This document shows positions 44,794 to 53,528 of a DNA stretch of 64,000 nt, in pieces. The translations under genes were made by a program, and so were the position numbers. Within the stretch, counting starts at the first letter, position 1; each line of letters opens with the position of its first letter. The notes below the pieces were generated by a model. The model searched no databases. It was not told the DNA's origin and saw only the letters and a program-made list of their open reading frames with translations. Source of the stretch: Prochlorococcus sp. MIT 1307 (lineage in GTDB: Bacteria; Cyanobacteriota; Cyanobacteriia; PCC-6307; Cyanobiaceae); assembly GCF_034092395.1 (NCBI RefSeq), contig NZ_CP139301.1, positions 806,001 through 870,000 of the forward strand. Direction: 5' to 3'.

Positions 44794-45171
44794 TTAAGTT
44801 CCTCACACAAAAAAGCCCTATAAAGGGCATATACATTCTATTCTGAAATAGGTAGTAATCGCCACACAAAAAATTATTCCTGTATCAACAGAGCCCTGCA
44901 AAGGTAACAAATTATACTCACCTTAATTACTGCTCGATATCAAGAAGTGTTGATCCATAAAATAATCTTAATTCCTCAAATTAAATCGAATCACAATTTA
45001 CTAAAACACCTCAAAAAAATCACTACTTCACCAAAGACCCTTTGTCTGATTGAAGCCTTCAACAAATGCCCATCTGCATTTGCGGTTAGAATGGAAAGTC
45101 CAATTCAAATAAGTTGTTCGAGATCAATCTCCCTGTAATTTGAAATATAAGTAAAGAACACTGATGATTTG
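44794..45171. other. 378-bp region upstream of the porin gene
   Basis: Apart from the hairpin at 44809-44828 and presumably the porin promoter, nothing is seen. A plus-strand 63-codon frame (44947-45138) has no ribosome-binding site or family. Confidence 0.45.
44809..44828 (-). promoter_or_regulatory. terminator-like hairpin in the porin leader
   Basis: On the minus strand GCCCT (44828-44824) pairs with AGGGC (44819-44815), followed at once by six U, ending 16 nt before the porin ATG. The stem is only 5 bp. It may attenuate the porin transcript or end an upstream transcript. Confidence 0.42.
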
Positions 45172-46056
45172 CTATTGATTTGGGGAAATTTGCCTGTCTA
45201 AAGGAAACCCTAGAGATTCTCTTTCAAGCAACCATTCTTCTGCTACTTTGCGAGATAAAGTTCGAATCCTTCCGATTGTTGCTGTTCTTTCTGTTACTGA
45301 AATCACACCTCTCGCCTCAAGAAGATTAAATACATGACTACACTTGAGAACAAAGTCTAAAGAGGGGATTGGAAGTTTTTTTTCTATTAAATCTTTAGCT
45401 TCAGATTCATATAAATCAAAAAGGCTTTTCAGGCGAGATGGGCTTGAAGCCTCAAAATTATATTTACATTGTCCCTTCTCAAACGGAAGCCATATTTCTC
45501 CATATTTCAGAAATTCATTCCAACTTAAATCCCAAATACTTTCAACATTTTGAAGATACATCCCTAATCTCTCTAACCCATACGTGATTTCTATAGAAAC
45601 TGGTTTGCAATCTAGGCCTCCACACTGTTGAAAATAAGTAAATTGAGTTACTTCCATGCCATCCAGCCAAACCTCCCAGCCCACTCCCCAGGCTCCAAGT
45701 GTTGGAGACTCCCAATTATCTTCCACAAATCGAATATCGTGCTCCTTCGGATTAATTCCAAGTGCTTCCAATGAAGAAAGGTATTTTTCCTGAATCTCAT
45801 CTGGCGAAGGCTTAATTAAGACTTGATATTGGAAATAATGCTGTGCTCGATTTGGGTTTTCTCCATATCTTCCATCAGTTGGCCTTCTGCAGGGTTCAGG
45901 ATAAGCAACAGCCCAAGGCTCTGGGCCAATTGCTCTTAAGAATGAATGTGGACTCATTGTTCCTGCACCCTTTTCTGTGTCATATGGCTGCAAAAGCAGA
46001 CAACCTTTTTCAGCCCAAAAAGAATTCAGTGCTTCGATTATGTCCTGGAAATGCAT
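45172..46056 (-). CDS. glyQ: glycyl-tRNA synthetase alpha subunit
   Basis: 294 residues. [60 protein letters not shown] and [14 protein letters not shown] are the unmistakable GlyQ N-terminal block, and [20 protein letters not shown] follows. It forms the alpha2beta2 GlyRS with GlyS, which is not in this window. The length is normal. Confidence 0.98.
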   Translation of the reverse strand: MHFQDIIEALNSFWAEKGCLLLQPYDTEKGAGTMSPHSFLRAIGPEPWAVAYPEPCRRPTDGRYGENPNRAQHYFQYQVLIKPSPDEIQEKYLSSLEALGINPKEHDIRFVEDNWESPTLGAWGVGWEVWLDGMEVTQFTYFQQCGGLDCKPVSIEITYGLERLGMYLQNVESIWDLSWNEFLKYGEIWLPFEKGQCKYNFEASSPSRLKSLFDLYESEAKDLIEKKLPIPSLDFVLKCSHVFNLLEARGVISVTERTATIGRIRTLSRKVAEEWLLERESLGFPLDRQISPNQ

Positions 46057-46489
46057 ATGTCTATCCTATCCAGTTGCGGCAAGGGTTTTCAGCAGTCACA
46101 TCCATTAATAGAGTTTTGATAGGTCTCTGAAACCCCAGTAAACAGGTCTCAAATTGATAGGTCTGTTGATAGATGGAAAACTGCATACCCCATTGTCCCA
46201 AATAAGTGGTGCTATCAACAGGGTGCATAGGTGAATCCATACGACATCGCGGACATTATGCTCAAGAGAAATTTCAGCAATGTTGTTAAGGGTTAAACAA
46301 CCTTTGACTTCTTGATGGCTGCCATACAATTTATTAATACCTAATACGATTCAAAAACATTCTGAATATGAAATTTATGTTACTTGCTAAAGGTCTATTA
46401 ATTCCACAAAGCAAATAAAGGATATAACTTATCTCATGTACAAGTAGAGATTAAATCTAAAATAAGCACCCTTAAACTATTACTTGCAG
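46057..46489. other. 433-bp region upstream of glyQ with a shared 18-mer
   Basis: Bases 46230-46247 equal 38917-38934. Two minus-strand frames cross this part: 46105-46329 (contains NNIAEISLEHNVRDVVWIH) and 46061-46240 (starts MDSPMHPVD, 59 codons). The first resembles a frame over the other copy. I cannot decide which, if either, is real. Confidence 0.4.
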
Positions 46490-46765
46490 CTATGTCTCTG
46501 ATACTTCGACATCATCGGTTAACTCTTCACTCTTAACATCTACCACCTGACTATTTAATAAGGGTTGCGCAATTTCTAAAACCAATGCAATTAGTCCCCG
46601 AAGATCTTTATAGGTTTTGGACATATCAGCAGATATATCTTCTATAACCTTTGAAATGTCCATTGCTATTTCACTCTCTCTATTAAAGCCAAGCCAAACT
46701 ACTACAGTAATAACTACCGTTGCAATGGTAATGCATAGAAGAGTAAATAAAATGGCAAAAATCAT
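46490..46765 (-). CDS. small membrane-anchored protein (91 aa)
   Basis: An N-terminal membrane helix (MIFAILFTLLCITIATVVIT) is followed by a helical region (ISKVIEDISADMSKTYKDLR) and an acidic tail. The layout resembles the N-terminus of the repeat protein at 53529-54728. Third gene of a same-strand trio. Confidence 0.74.
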   Translation of the reverse strand: MIFAILFTLLCITIATVVITVVVWLGFNRESEIAMDISKVIEDISADMSKTYKDLRGLIALVLEIAQPLLNSQVVDVKSEELTDDVEVSET

Positions 46766-46830
46766 TTAAGAACTACTTTTCCCCAAGAATTACATTGATT
46801 GGAGTTAAATGCAAGAGAAGACCTGGAACT

Positions 46831-47097
46831 TTATTTCCTATCTTCGTCTTCATCTCCTTTCGCTGGAATACTAGTTTTCTCAATATCTATTGAGGGCTCA
46901 ACGCTAGCTTTAGATGTACTTACGTCTCTTTTGAATAGTCTAAAAAGTCCTGTACTAGGAAGCCTTTCTCTTGCATCATTAATTGCTTCGTTAAAAAGCT
47001 TCCCTGCGCTTTGATTACTGCTTTCAATACCTCTAAGCCTAGTCATTATTTGCCAGACAATTATCAAAATAAAAATTGCTTCAAGTGTTTGTGCCAT
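46831..47097 (-). CDS. small membrane-anchored protein (88 aa)
   Basis: MAQTLEAIFILIIVWQIMTR is an N-terminal anchor, followed by a helix (SAGKLFNEAINDARERL) and a polar tail ending GDEDEDRK. ATG 47097 overlaps the upstream stop by one base (TAATG), so the gene is translationally coupled; an ATG two codons upstream is also possible. Confidence 0.72.
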   Translation of the reverse strand: MAQTLEAIFILIIVWQIMTRLRGIESSNQSAGKLFNEAINDARERLPSTGLFRLFKRDVSTSKASVEPSIDIEKTSIPAKGDEDEDRK

Positions 47098-47780
47098 TAG
47101 CAAGTATCCTCCTCAAGAACTTTGATACCTGGACTCCCATCTATTGCTCCATCAGATGCATTGTCTTGATCTTCTTCACCTTGGAGGTCTAGATCACACT
47201 CCTTCAAAGACACTTCTTTTTCATCTATAAAGCAATGCACAGTTTGATTCCCTGGGGGTTTCATTACTTTGTCTTTTGTCAATTCTTCGGAGTCACTATT
47301 CATAACACTTTCTTTGACTTCAGATAGTTTAGTATCAAAGAATAATTCTAGGGACTGTTCTCCAGTCTTTTGTTTATCTTCCAATGAGTCTTTTGATTCA
47401 AAAAAGTCAATTGGTCCAACTGAAATGGAATCAACAAGAGGTGTCCCCGAATCACTGTTTAAGGCGGGTTCTTCTTTCAAGGCTTGGTTAATTAATGGTG
47501 GTTCAATTGGGCATTCTTCAAGTAGATCATTGCTAAAGGCTGCTTGAGCAGCAGGCTCTTCAATAGAAGGGGTATTTTTCTGGTCTGTTCCGGTTGAATA
47601 AACATCAACAAGAGATTGCTTAGCAGGAGAACTTAGTGATTCCTCGGCTTCTTTGAGAGCTTTGTCAACTGTTTCATCTGATTTAGATTTGTTGTTCTCA
47701 GCCCTACCTTCTTTTCTATTTAAATAATTCAAATATTCAAAAAGGAGATATACAGCTGCAATCAAAAAAAGTAGCTTCAT
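47097..47780 (-). CDS. membrane-anchored acidic protein (227 aa)
   Basis: A short membrane anchor (LLFLIAAVYLLFEYLNYL) is followed by about 200 mostly acidic, low-complexity residues (DETVDKALKEAEESL; LQGEEDQDNASDGA). No catalytic motif. The predicted disordered tail and anchor match the type of the proteins at 46490, 46831 and 53529. Confidence 0.76.
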   Translation of the reverse strand: MKLLFLIAAVYLLFEYLNYLNRKEGRAENNKSKSDETVDKALKEAEESLSSPAKQSLVDVYSTGTDQKNTPSIEEPAAQAAFSNDLLEECPIEPPLINQALKEEPALNSDSGTPLVDSISVGPIDFFESKDSLEDKQKTGEQSLELFFDTKLSEVKESVMNSDSEELTKDKVMKPPGNQTVHCFIDEKEVSLKECDLDLQGEEDQDNASDGAIDGSPGIKVLEEDTC

Positions 47781-48111
47781 CTTCCGTTAGGCCTGTATAA
47801 ACACGATACCAATAGGTAGCTTAAAAACGAATGAGTACTTATTGCACTTTTTTATGCTCTAAATCGTCTTCGGGTTGAAGATCGAGTAGAAGTCAAAGTT
47901 GGAAAGCTTTGGATAGACTAATAAAACAGGTTATGCCTCTATGCTGATTCAAAATTGAATAATATTTTCCCAGAAAAGTAATTATTCAACAACCATTGAT
48001 TATAATCATTTTTTAATCTTCGATATTTTTGCAGATTATGAAATTGCTCTTATCAAATGATCTTAATCATTTTACATAAGAAAAGTATCTAAATGCACTA
48101 GGCCGGCTATT
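47781..48111. other. 331-bp AT-rich intergenic region
   Basis: No gene, repeat or hairpin of note was seen on either strand. Confidence 0.4.
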
Positions 48112-49260
48112 TTAATAAAGTCCGCTCTCGTTTTTTTTATCGTACTTGCTAAGTTTCTTCTTTAAATATTCAGCATAAAGCCTGTTACCTTCAATATTAA
48201 AATGTGGGTCATTTTTCCAAAAAATATTCTTCTTCGCATGATTCATTTCAATATATTCTGCAAAATCCCAAGACAAACCATTCAAACTTTCTACATAAAG
48301 ATGAAATCCTTCATAGGTTTTAGAGGTTGAGGCTCTGTCTGGAATAGTAGAAAAGATTAGTTTATAATTATTTTTTCTTGAATGTTCAATCCATTGTTTT
48401 ATAAACATCATATTGCTTCTAGCTATTGGGTTACTCGTTTTATATGAATCCAAATCAAAATCAGAATGGCCATACGAGGGTTGCTTAGAATTTTTATCGA
48501 AGAAAATCGCCTTTATTTTCTGTATTGAGTGGTCCAGAACAATAAAAGAAGCTGACCAATACTTAAGACTTGTTATTCTTCGATATAATATTTTTTCATG
48601 AGTCTGAGAAGTCATCCAAGTTTTAAATCTAGCTTCAATTTCTTTAGATGGAATTATGATAATCTTTTTATTAACTATCTTCTTAAAATCAACTTGATAT
48701 CCTTCCATCACAGTGGTTTTAGGGTACATAAAATCATTTATCACATCGTTGTGATAAACGGAGACAATGACAATTTTTGGGCTATATCCTAATTTATTTT
48801 TGATATCTTTAAACTTTGAAAATTGATGCCCCTGCCCAGTATGCGTAACACCACACTTTGCGACTCTTAATTGTGTCGATTTTTCAATTATTGTGCCAAA
48901 TTTTTTATCGAGAGGTGCGTATCCCCATGTAAAACTATCCCCTGCAAGATAAATATCATATTGACTCTCTTTGCTATCTTCAAAGTCAAAACACCCTAGA
49001 GAGTTTCCCCACACATAATAAGCTTTGTATTCTGTAGGTTTAGATTTAGCTAAAATTTTAGAAGAAGAAGGTCTTATATCAAATCCTCTTTCTACGTTCG
49101 CTTTATGATGGTACCTTGGGTACCCTCGTCCTATTCCATCTCTAGGGTTTAAATATCTACCATATAAAAGCCTAACTTTTTGACGACCAAAAATAGCTCC
49201 TGAAATATCAAATAATGCTATTCCAAGTAAAATTTGAACCCCAAGTGTCTTGAGCTTCAT
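48112..49260 (-). CDS. SGNH/GDSL-type hydrolase-like protein
   Basis: 382 residues with an N-terminal membrane segment (LGVQILLGIALFDISGAIFG). IYLAGDSFTWGYAPLDKKFG contains the GDS nucleophile block, VAKCGVTHTGQGHQF the Gly/oxyanion block, IVIVSVYHNDVINDF the N-D block, and WKNDPHFNIEGNRLYAEYLK the C-terminal D-x-H. It probably acts on acetyl or acyl groups of a surface polymer. The two upstream relics on the same strand suggest it once belonged to an SxtJ/DUF5989-type cluster. Confidence 0.84.
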   Translation of the reverse strand: MKLKTLGVQILLGIALFDISGAIFGRQKVRLLYGRYLNPRDGIGRGYPRYHHKANVERGFDIRPSSSKILAKSKPTEYKAYYVWGNSLGCFDFEDSKESQYDIYLAGDSFTWGYAPLDKKFGTIIEKSTQLRVAKCGVTHTGQGHQFSKFKDIKNKLGYSPKIVIVSVYHNDVINDFMYPKTTVMEGYQVDFKKIVNKKIIIIPSKEIEARFKTWMTSQTHEKILYRRITSLKYWSASFIVLDHSIQKIKAIFFDKNSKQPSYGHSDFDLDSYKTSNPIARSNMMFIKQWIEHSRKNNYKLIFSTIPDRASTSKTYEGFHLYVESLNGLSWDFAEYIEMNHAKKNIFWKNDPHFNIEGNRLYAEYLKKKLSKYDKKNESGLY

Positions 49261-49262
49261 GC

Positions 49263-49358
49263 CTAAAGTTTACTATCAATAAATGGGGTTAGCAAAGAAT
49301 CTCTACGTACTATAAGCAAGTCCGACAAATCATTAATTAGCTCAGAAATGTATTTCAT
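49263..49358 (-). pseudogene. possible internally deleted DUF5989-like gene
   Basis: A 31-codon ORF (MKYISELINDLSDLLIVRR then DSLLTPFIDSKL) ends 2 bp before the SGNH gene. The first part resembles the N-terminal helix of DUF5989 proteins and the last part their C-terminal APFIYTxF tail, with the membrane helix missing. The identification rests partly on context. Confidence 0.45.
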
Positions 49359-49404
49359 GGTTGAATGATACTTTTTAAGTCTAGTTTGATACTGATTAAT
49401 TTCA

Positions 49405-49736
49405 TTATAACTCTTCTTGCAGCCTTTCTTGTTTCCTAGAGGGTCTTACCCTGCCAACCTCAATGCTAGAAATAAAAACTATATTAGCACTAAAGGAAAA
49501 ATCTCTCAAACAATTTGATAGTAGGTACGTCCTAATATATGCCCAAGTGGTCTCCAACTTTATATAGATAGAGGCCTGTTCGCGAAAATGTGTCCCTAAC
49601 CGCAAAGGTTGGAGCATAAAACATAAAGTCCATTCACAGAGTATATGCGGCCTAAGCTCAGGAAACATCAAGTCAATAAGGGATGGGAAGACTTACTAAT
49701 AAGGAGTCCAAAATCACGCAGTTCTTTTTTAGGCAT
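49405..49736 (-). pseudogene. decayed SxtJ-like membrane protein gene
   Basis: ATG 49736 begins MPKKELRDFGLLISKSS and soon stops. Further along the frame that continues reads WRPLGHILGRTYYQIV, stop, EIFPLVLI, stop, FLFLALRLAG, stop, DPLGNKKGCKKSY. These pieces match in order the end of SxtJ-type proteins (LGxI...I.FF...P...RLxGxDPL...K..SYW). Multiple stops make it non-functional. Confidence 0.56.
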
Positions 49737-50296
49737 TAAAGCTCGCATTATCTATCAAGATCCCTTAAGGGAATACACTTGAAATATAGCAAATAGAGCC
49801 ACTTTCCTAATACAAACTGATGCATACGCTTTTCTTAAAGTTTACCACTTCTTATTCTGCAAAGGAATCTTTCTATAGAGCAATTAATCAGTTGCAATGC
49901 CGTGAGAACAAGGAATAATTCCTAAAATTAAATTGCTAATTTCCTTCTGCCATCTTGATAAATCTTTTGTTTCATTTCAGGTTAACCTACCAAAGAAGGT
50001 CAATACAAAATTAATTTTCAAGGACATTCATAAAACACTTGTCTCTTTAGAGAGTATCAAGGTGAACAAAGAAAATACATATTGGATTACAAATGCAATA
50101 GCAAAGCAACCTCTAGCACTTTAAAGATAAATTTTTTGAATGCATTAAAAATAGAGAATAGATATATATAGTACTCGAATAAAGTATGCACTCCTAAAGA
50201 TCTCATAGGATAAATAGGATTAACTCACAAAGCTAATCATTTCGCATATAAACACTCAATTCTTCTTAGCACTCCTTAAGGGGAGAAAGAAATAAT
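49737..50296. other. 560-bp region without a clear gene
   Basis: Contains a 12-bp palindrome TCCCTTAAGGGA (49761-49772) and a plus-strand 63-codon frame at 49933-50124 with a protein-like C-terminal half (KLIFKDIHKTLVSLES) but no recognised family. It may hold the rest of the decayed cluster. Confidence 0.4.
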
Positions 50297-50408
50297 ATGA
50301 GTCTTTAGAAAATTTTTTCCGCATAATAAAGATCATTCCAAGAGATTTTCTACTGAAGAGACTCAAGGTCAAAACGATGCTACACTAAAACAATCCATAA
50401 AATCTAAC

Positions 50409-51290
50409 TTGAATATAGTTTTACAAGCTAAAAGTTTGTTCAGTAAGCTCCTCCGTTTAAATCCTCGCATATTCCGTGGAGTGCATTTTACACGTCGTTT
50501 TTTTAAGCAATTGGCAGTAATAAGACGATTTGATAGGCACTTACCTTATCAAGGCGAGATTGGTGAAAGTTTTGGTTTTCATGAGTTAAGTTTATCTAAA
50601 GAGTCTATTCCTAAAATAAGAAGCCTATATCAAGAAAATCTCAAGAGCTCCAACAATTTAACCATTGATTCGAGTAAATTTGAAGTTTTCAATGAACTTT
50701 TTGAACAGCTAAGTAAACCAATTTTGGACTACCTAGGTCCGGAGGCGAAAATAGATGGCGTGAATTTTTTTATACGTTCTAATAAAGATAGTGTAACTCC
50801 TAAAGGTTTTTCAACTTATTGGCATACCGACAATGTTGGTGCGAGGTTAAAAGTCTTTGTATGCTTTGAAGGTGATGGTTCGAACCCTACGATAATCTCT
50901 CCTCCCCAAAAAAGACCTCCTAGCATTAATTATCAAATTTATAGTTATTTCATTGAGCTGCTCCGATGGCTAAATTTTGCCAACAGATTTAGATTAAGCA
51001 ACGAAATCTATTTAGCACATCGCACTGGATCAATTTTTTTACTTGATACACAAGTTTTGCATAGAGGCAGTTGGGAAAATTCAATTTCAACAAGACACTT
51101 ACTGCAATTTGAATTTTCAAACCCTAAAAAGCATGATCTTATGCAAGGGGTCTTAGAAGGACCTATTGGAACAAAGGAATACAATACTTTTAAATTTCAT
51201 GAGTGCCTATTAAAATCGAGTTGCTTTTCTAATTTCTTAGACAAGAAAAGAGTCAAGAGAATAGGAGAATATCTAGAGTATAAAAGTTAA
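50409..51290 (+). CDS. phytanoyl-CoA-dioxygenase-like Fe(II)/2OG oxygenase
   Basis: 293 residues from a TTG start. FSTYWHTDNVGARLKVFVCF carries the H-x-D iron motif and LLDTQVLHRGSWENSISTRH the distal His and an Arg for 2-oxoglutarate. The substrate is unknown. The frame is open further upstream to 50301. An ATG at 50297 with a good ribosome-binding site (AAGGGGAGA) would join this frame only if one base were removed near 50304-50306, so the true N-terminus may be 37 residues longer. Confidence 0.82.
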   Translation: MNIVLQAKSLFSKLLRLNPRIFRGVHFTRRFFKQLAVIRRFDRHLPYQGEIGESFGFHELSLSKESIPKIRSLYQENLKSSNNLTIDSSKFEVFNELFEQLSKPILDYLGPEAKIDGVNFFIRSNKDSVTPKGFSTYWHTDNVGARLKVFVCFEGDGSNPTIISPPQKRPPSINYQIYSYFIELLRWLNFANRFRLSNEIYLAHRTGSIFLLDTQVLHRGSWENSISTRHLLQFEFSNPKKHDLMQGVLEGPIGTKEYNTFKFHECLLKSSCFSNFLDKKRVKRIGEYLEYKS

Positions 51291-51678
51291 CATAGCAAGT
51301 CATTCTAAGTAGAGCTAGATTTAAATCTATACTTCTAGGACAGCACTATATGTACTAAATTTTGATATGCATTATATATAACAGCTTAAACTTTTCGTAT
51401 TAAAAAACGAGAATGTGGAAGAAAATTCTCACCTTAACTATCTCATAATTAGATACATCATATATCTCCCCACCTAAAGAATCTTGCTAAAGCCTTAAGT
51501 GAAGCAAAACAAACCATTCTTAGACCTTCTTATTCTTGAAGTAGAGTGGGAGTTTATTAAGGCTTCATAAGGTAAAAAAATCGCGCAAGAAAGGTCTTGA
51601 AAAATCTAAGCCATAGAAATTAGGCCTTGCAATTATTCCTATTCACAGGATCATTGTTTAGAAAGTCAAGGTAACAGC
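51291..51678. other. 388-bp AT-rich intergenic region
   Basis: No gene, strong hairpin or repeat was seen. Confidence 0.4.
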
Positions 51679-51930
51679 ATGAACGATGAAAATTGGAAAG
51701 AGGAGTTCAAGCAATGGAAGGCAGATCTAAAGCCCTTCCAAATTAAATTGCTTTCCGAGGGGGCACAAACCCAAAATCAAGCCTGCATACTCAATGATAT
51801 GTGGTGTGAATGGAAGGACATTGCAGTTAAAAGAAAGATCAAAGAAATCGCAAGTAATTCCTTGTTTATTGAAGACCCATGGGATGACACCACACTGAAA
51901 ATGACTCAGATTGAATTAAAGGACTCATGA
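51679..51930 (+). CDS. small helical protein, relative of the gene at 26745
   Basis: An 83-residue protein (MNDENWKEEFKQWKADLKPF) with the family core FQIKLLSEGAQTQNQACILN, then WCEWKDIAVKRK, comparable to LKLLEEGAKTMKQAWRLG and EYKRLKR in the relative. Its stop overlaps the next start (ATGA at 51927). Confidence 0.82.
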   Translation: MNDENWKEEFKQWKADLKPFQIKLLSEGAQTQNQACILNDMWCEWKDIAVKRKIKEIASNSLFIEDPWDDTTLKMTQIELKDS

Positions 51931-52139
51931 GCTATCCAACTGACAAAAAAGGTAGGTACATCCGTATCCCTACACCGCTTAGAAGGGACTCACCCTCAAT
52001 AAGGCTCATCTCTATGCACAAAAGATCTATTGAGCGGGAAAAGAAGAAGCTAGGTATTAGCAATTATGGTTTGTTATGGATCACTTTCTTTCGAGGTGTT
52101 CTCCTAACTCTGATCATAGAAAGATTATTAGTTCATTAA
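51927..52139 (+). CDS. small basic protein with C-terminal hydrophobic segment (70 aa)
   Basis: Starts MSYPTDKKGRYIRIPTPLRR and continues as a basic region (HKRSIEREKKKLG) before a hydrophobic stretch (YGLLWITFFRGVLLTLII). It overlaps the preceding gene by 4 bp, so the two are coupled. Function unknown. Confidence 0.76.
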   Translation: MSYPTDKKGRYIRIPTPLRRDSPSIRLISMHKRSIEREKKKLGISNYGLLWITFFRGVLLTLIIERLLVH

Positions 52140-52207
52140 ACTCAATGCATTAAGTGAAAAGAAGCTGTTGTTTTGCATTCATTAACCATATTTATGTATT
52201 TCTTTTT

Positions 52208-52435
52208 TTAAACTCCACCACCAACAGCCTCGGCATAAAACACCTTCCCTTCGGGTGACATCATCAATTTGTTCCATTCGCCATCCTCTGTCTTCATTGC
52301 AACTTCTAAGAACGTCTCCTGCCCTCCATTGGCCGTCCATTCTCTAATCCAGTATTGATTTTCCACATCAAACTCATATCCCTTTGACTTCAGTAGCGAG
52401 CGAATGGTCACTTCTCTTGCAAAAGCCTCATCCAT
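52208..52435 (-). CDS. picocyanobacterial small protein, paralogue of the gene at 24426
   Basis: 75 residues, MDEAFAREVTIRSLLKSKGY, then NQYWIREWTANGGQET and GEWNKLMMSPEGKVF. About 56 of 75 positions equal the paralogue at 24426-24656. Its position next to 51679 parallels the 24426/26745 neighbourhood. Confidence 0.86.
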   Translation of the reverse strand: MDEAFAREVTIRSLLKSKGYEFDVENQYWIREWTANGGQETFLEVAMKTEDGEWNKLMMSPEGKVFYAEAVGGGV

Positions 52436-52758
52436 GCATTCTCTCCTTAACTAACTACTTTAGTAATAGCAAAATAAAGATAATATGCCTACAGATAGAA
52501 ACAAGCACTCCCAATTTAAGTAAGTAATCTCTACTATCTAGCCCACCTGGATTGTAAGCAAATCTCTTCATTACAAGATTCTAAACCAAAAGAAATTTAT
52601 TCCATAAAAAAAAGGGATTAACACTAGCACCCAATCCTTTAATAAAAAATTTTCAATTGAATCTATGTAAAACCATTGAAAAAATATTTTACATGCTTCT
52701 ATAAAGAAATCATACAAAATCAAAAGAATTAAAAGACTACTAATGCCTTAGGATACAT
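52436..52758. other. 323-bp AT-rich intergenic region
   Basis: Nothing recognisable apart from A-rich and T-rich runs. Confidence 0.4.
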
Positions 52759-52947
52759 ATGAAATTTTGTCTATATCCACAAAAAATATTTAGAAATATG
52801 ATTCTTCTTATTACTGTGTCATTTCAAGTATTTATTTTTTCCTTAATTGGACTAGCACTTTTGGTTGGTTTTCTTTATGCGCTTTATTTTTTCCTTTTAG
52901 GCTTAACTGGAGGTGAGCTAGAAAGAAAATCAATGGATAAGAAATGA
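52759..52947 (+). CDS. small single-helix membrane protein (62 aa)
   Basis: Long hydrophobic stretches (MILLITVSFQVFIFSLIGLA, then LVGFLYALYFFLLGL) end in a charged tail (GELERKSMDKK). An internal ATG at residue 14 is an alternative start. No family recognised. Confidence 0.6.
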   Translation: MKFCLYPQKIFRNMILLITVSFQVFIFSLIGLALLVGFLYALYFFLLGLTGGELERKSMDKK

Positions 52948-53130
52948 TCAGCCTAAAGATAAAGCCGTCTTTTAAAGATTTTAATCCTTCTTTTCTCTAG
53001 TATTTCCCTAGTAGCAGTTTTCTAGTAGTTTTTCCCACTAGAACAAGTTGCCTAAACAATTAATCAGGGATTTTCTCCTATTGATTTCGCAGGGTTAAGT
53101 GTAACCCTATTAAAAGAACTCTACAAACAC

Positions 53131-53268
53131 ATGGGATTCTTTTCTACTTTTGCCCTGGAATTAATTAATGGCGTACCTTCTGATGCGAAAATATCTGAAG
53201 TTGAGAGGGCCACACTTAATCTCAGATCAGAAGAAGAGATGAATGACACAGAGGAAAAGTCGGTATAA
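53131..53268 (+). CDS. small acidic protein (45 aa)
   Basis: MGFFSTFALELINGVPSDAK followed by an acidic helix (EERATLNLRSEEEMNDTEE-like) ending KSV. It is followed 18 bp later by a terminator, which supports it being a real transcription unit. No family recognised. Confidence 0.6.
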   Translation: MGFFSTFALELINGVPSDAKISEVERATLNLRSEEEMNDTEEKSV

Positions 53269-53286
53269 GACTATAGTAAGATTTGT

Positions 53287-53333
53287 AAAAAGCCTCAGAA
53301 GAGACTTCCTTTAGTTCACTCCTCAGGCTTTTT
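53287..53333 (+). terminator. terminator after the 45-aa gene
   Basis: AAAAAGCCT (53287-53295) pairs with AGGCTTTTT (53325-53333); a partially pairing inner stem separates them. Confidence 0.75.
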
Positions 53334-53528
53334 CTTTGAAACCAATAATCTTAATTACAATCAATGTTTATGATAGCTAGCTAAGGCTTCAAGTTTTAAC
53401 TTTGAGCAAAACTAGGTCCTGCTAATTATGATAAAAACTTGTTAATTTTCTTTCAGAGTCCTATCAAATTAATTTAGATAAATTTTCCTCATTTTCATAG
53501 CAAATAATAAGTTAAAATTGAATTTGAT

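Noticed and set aside
45843-46130. 95-codon plus-strand frame over glyQ
   Set aside because: Antisense shadow of a strongly identified gene.
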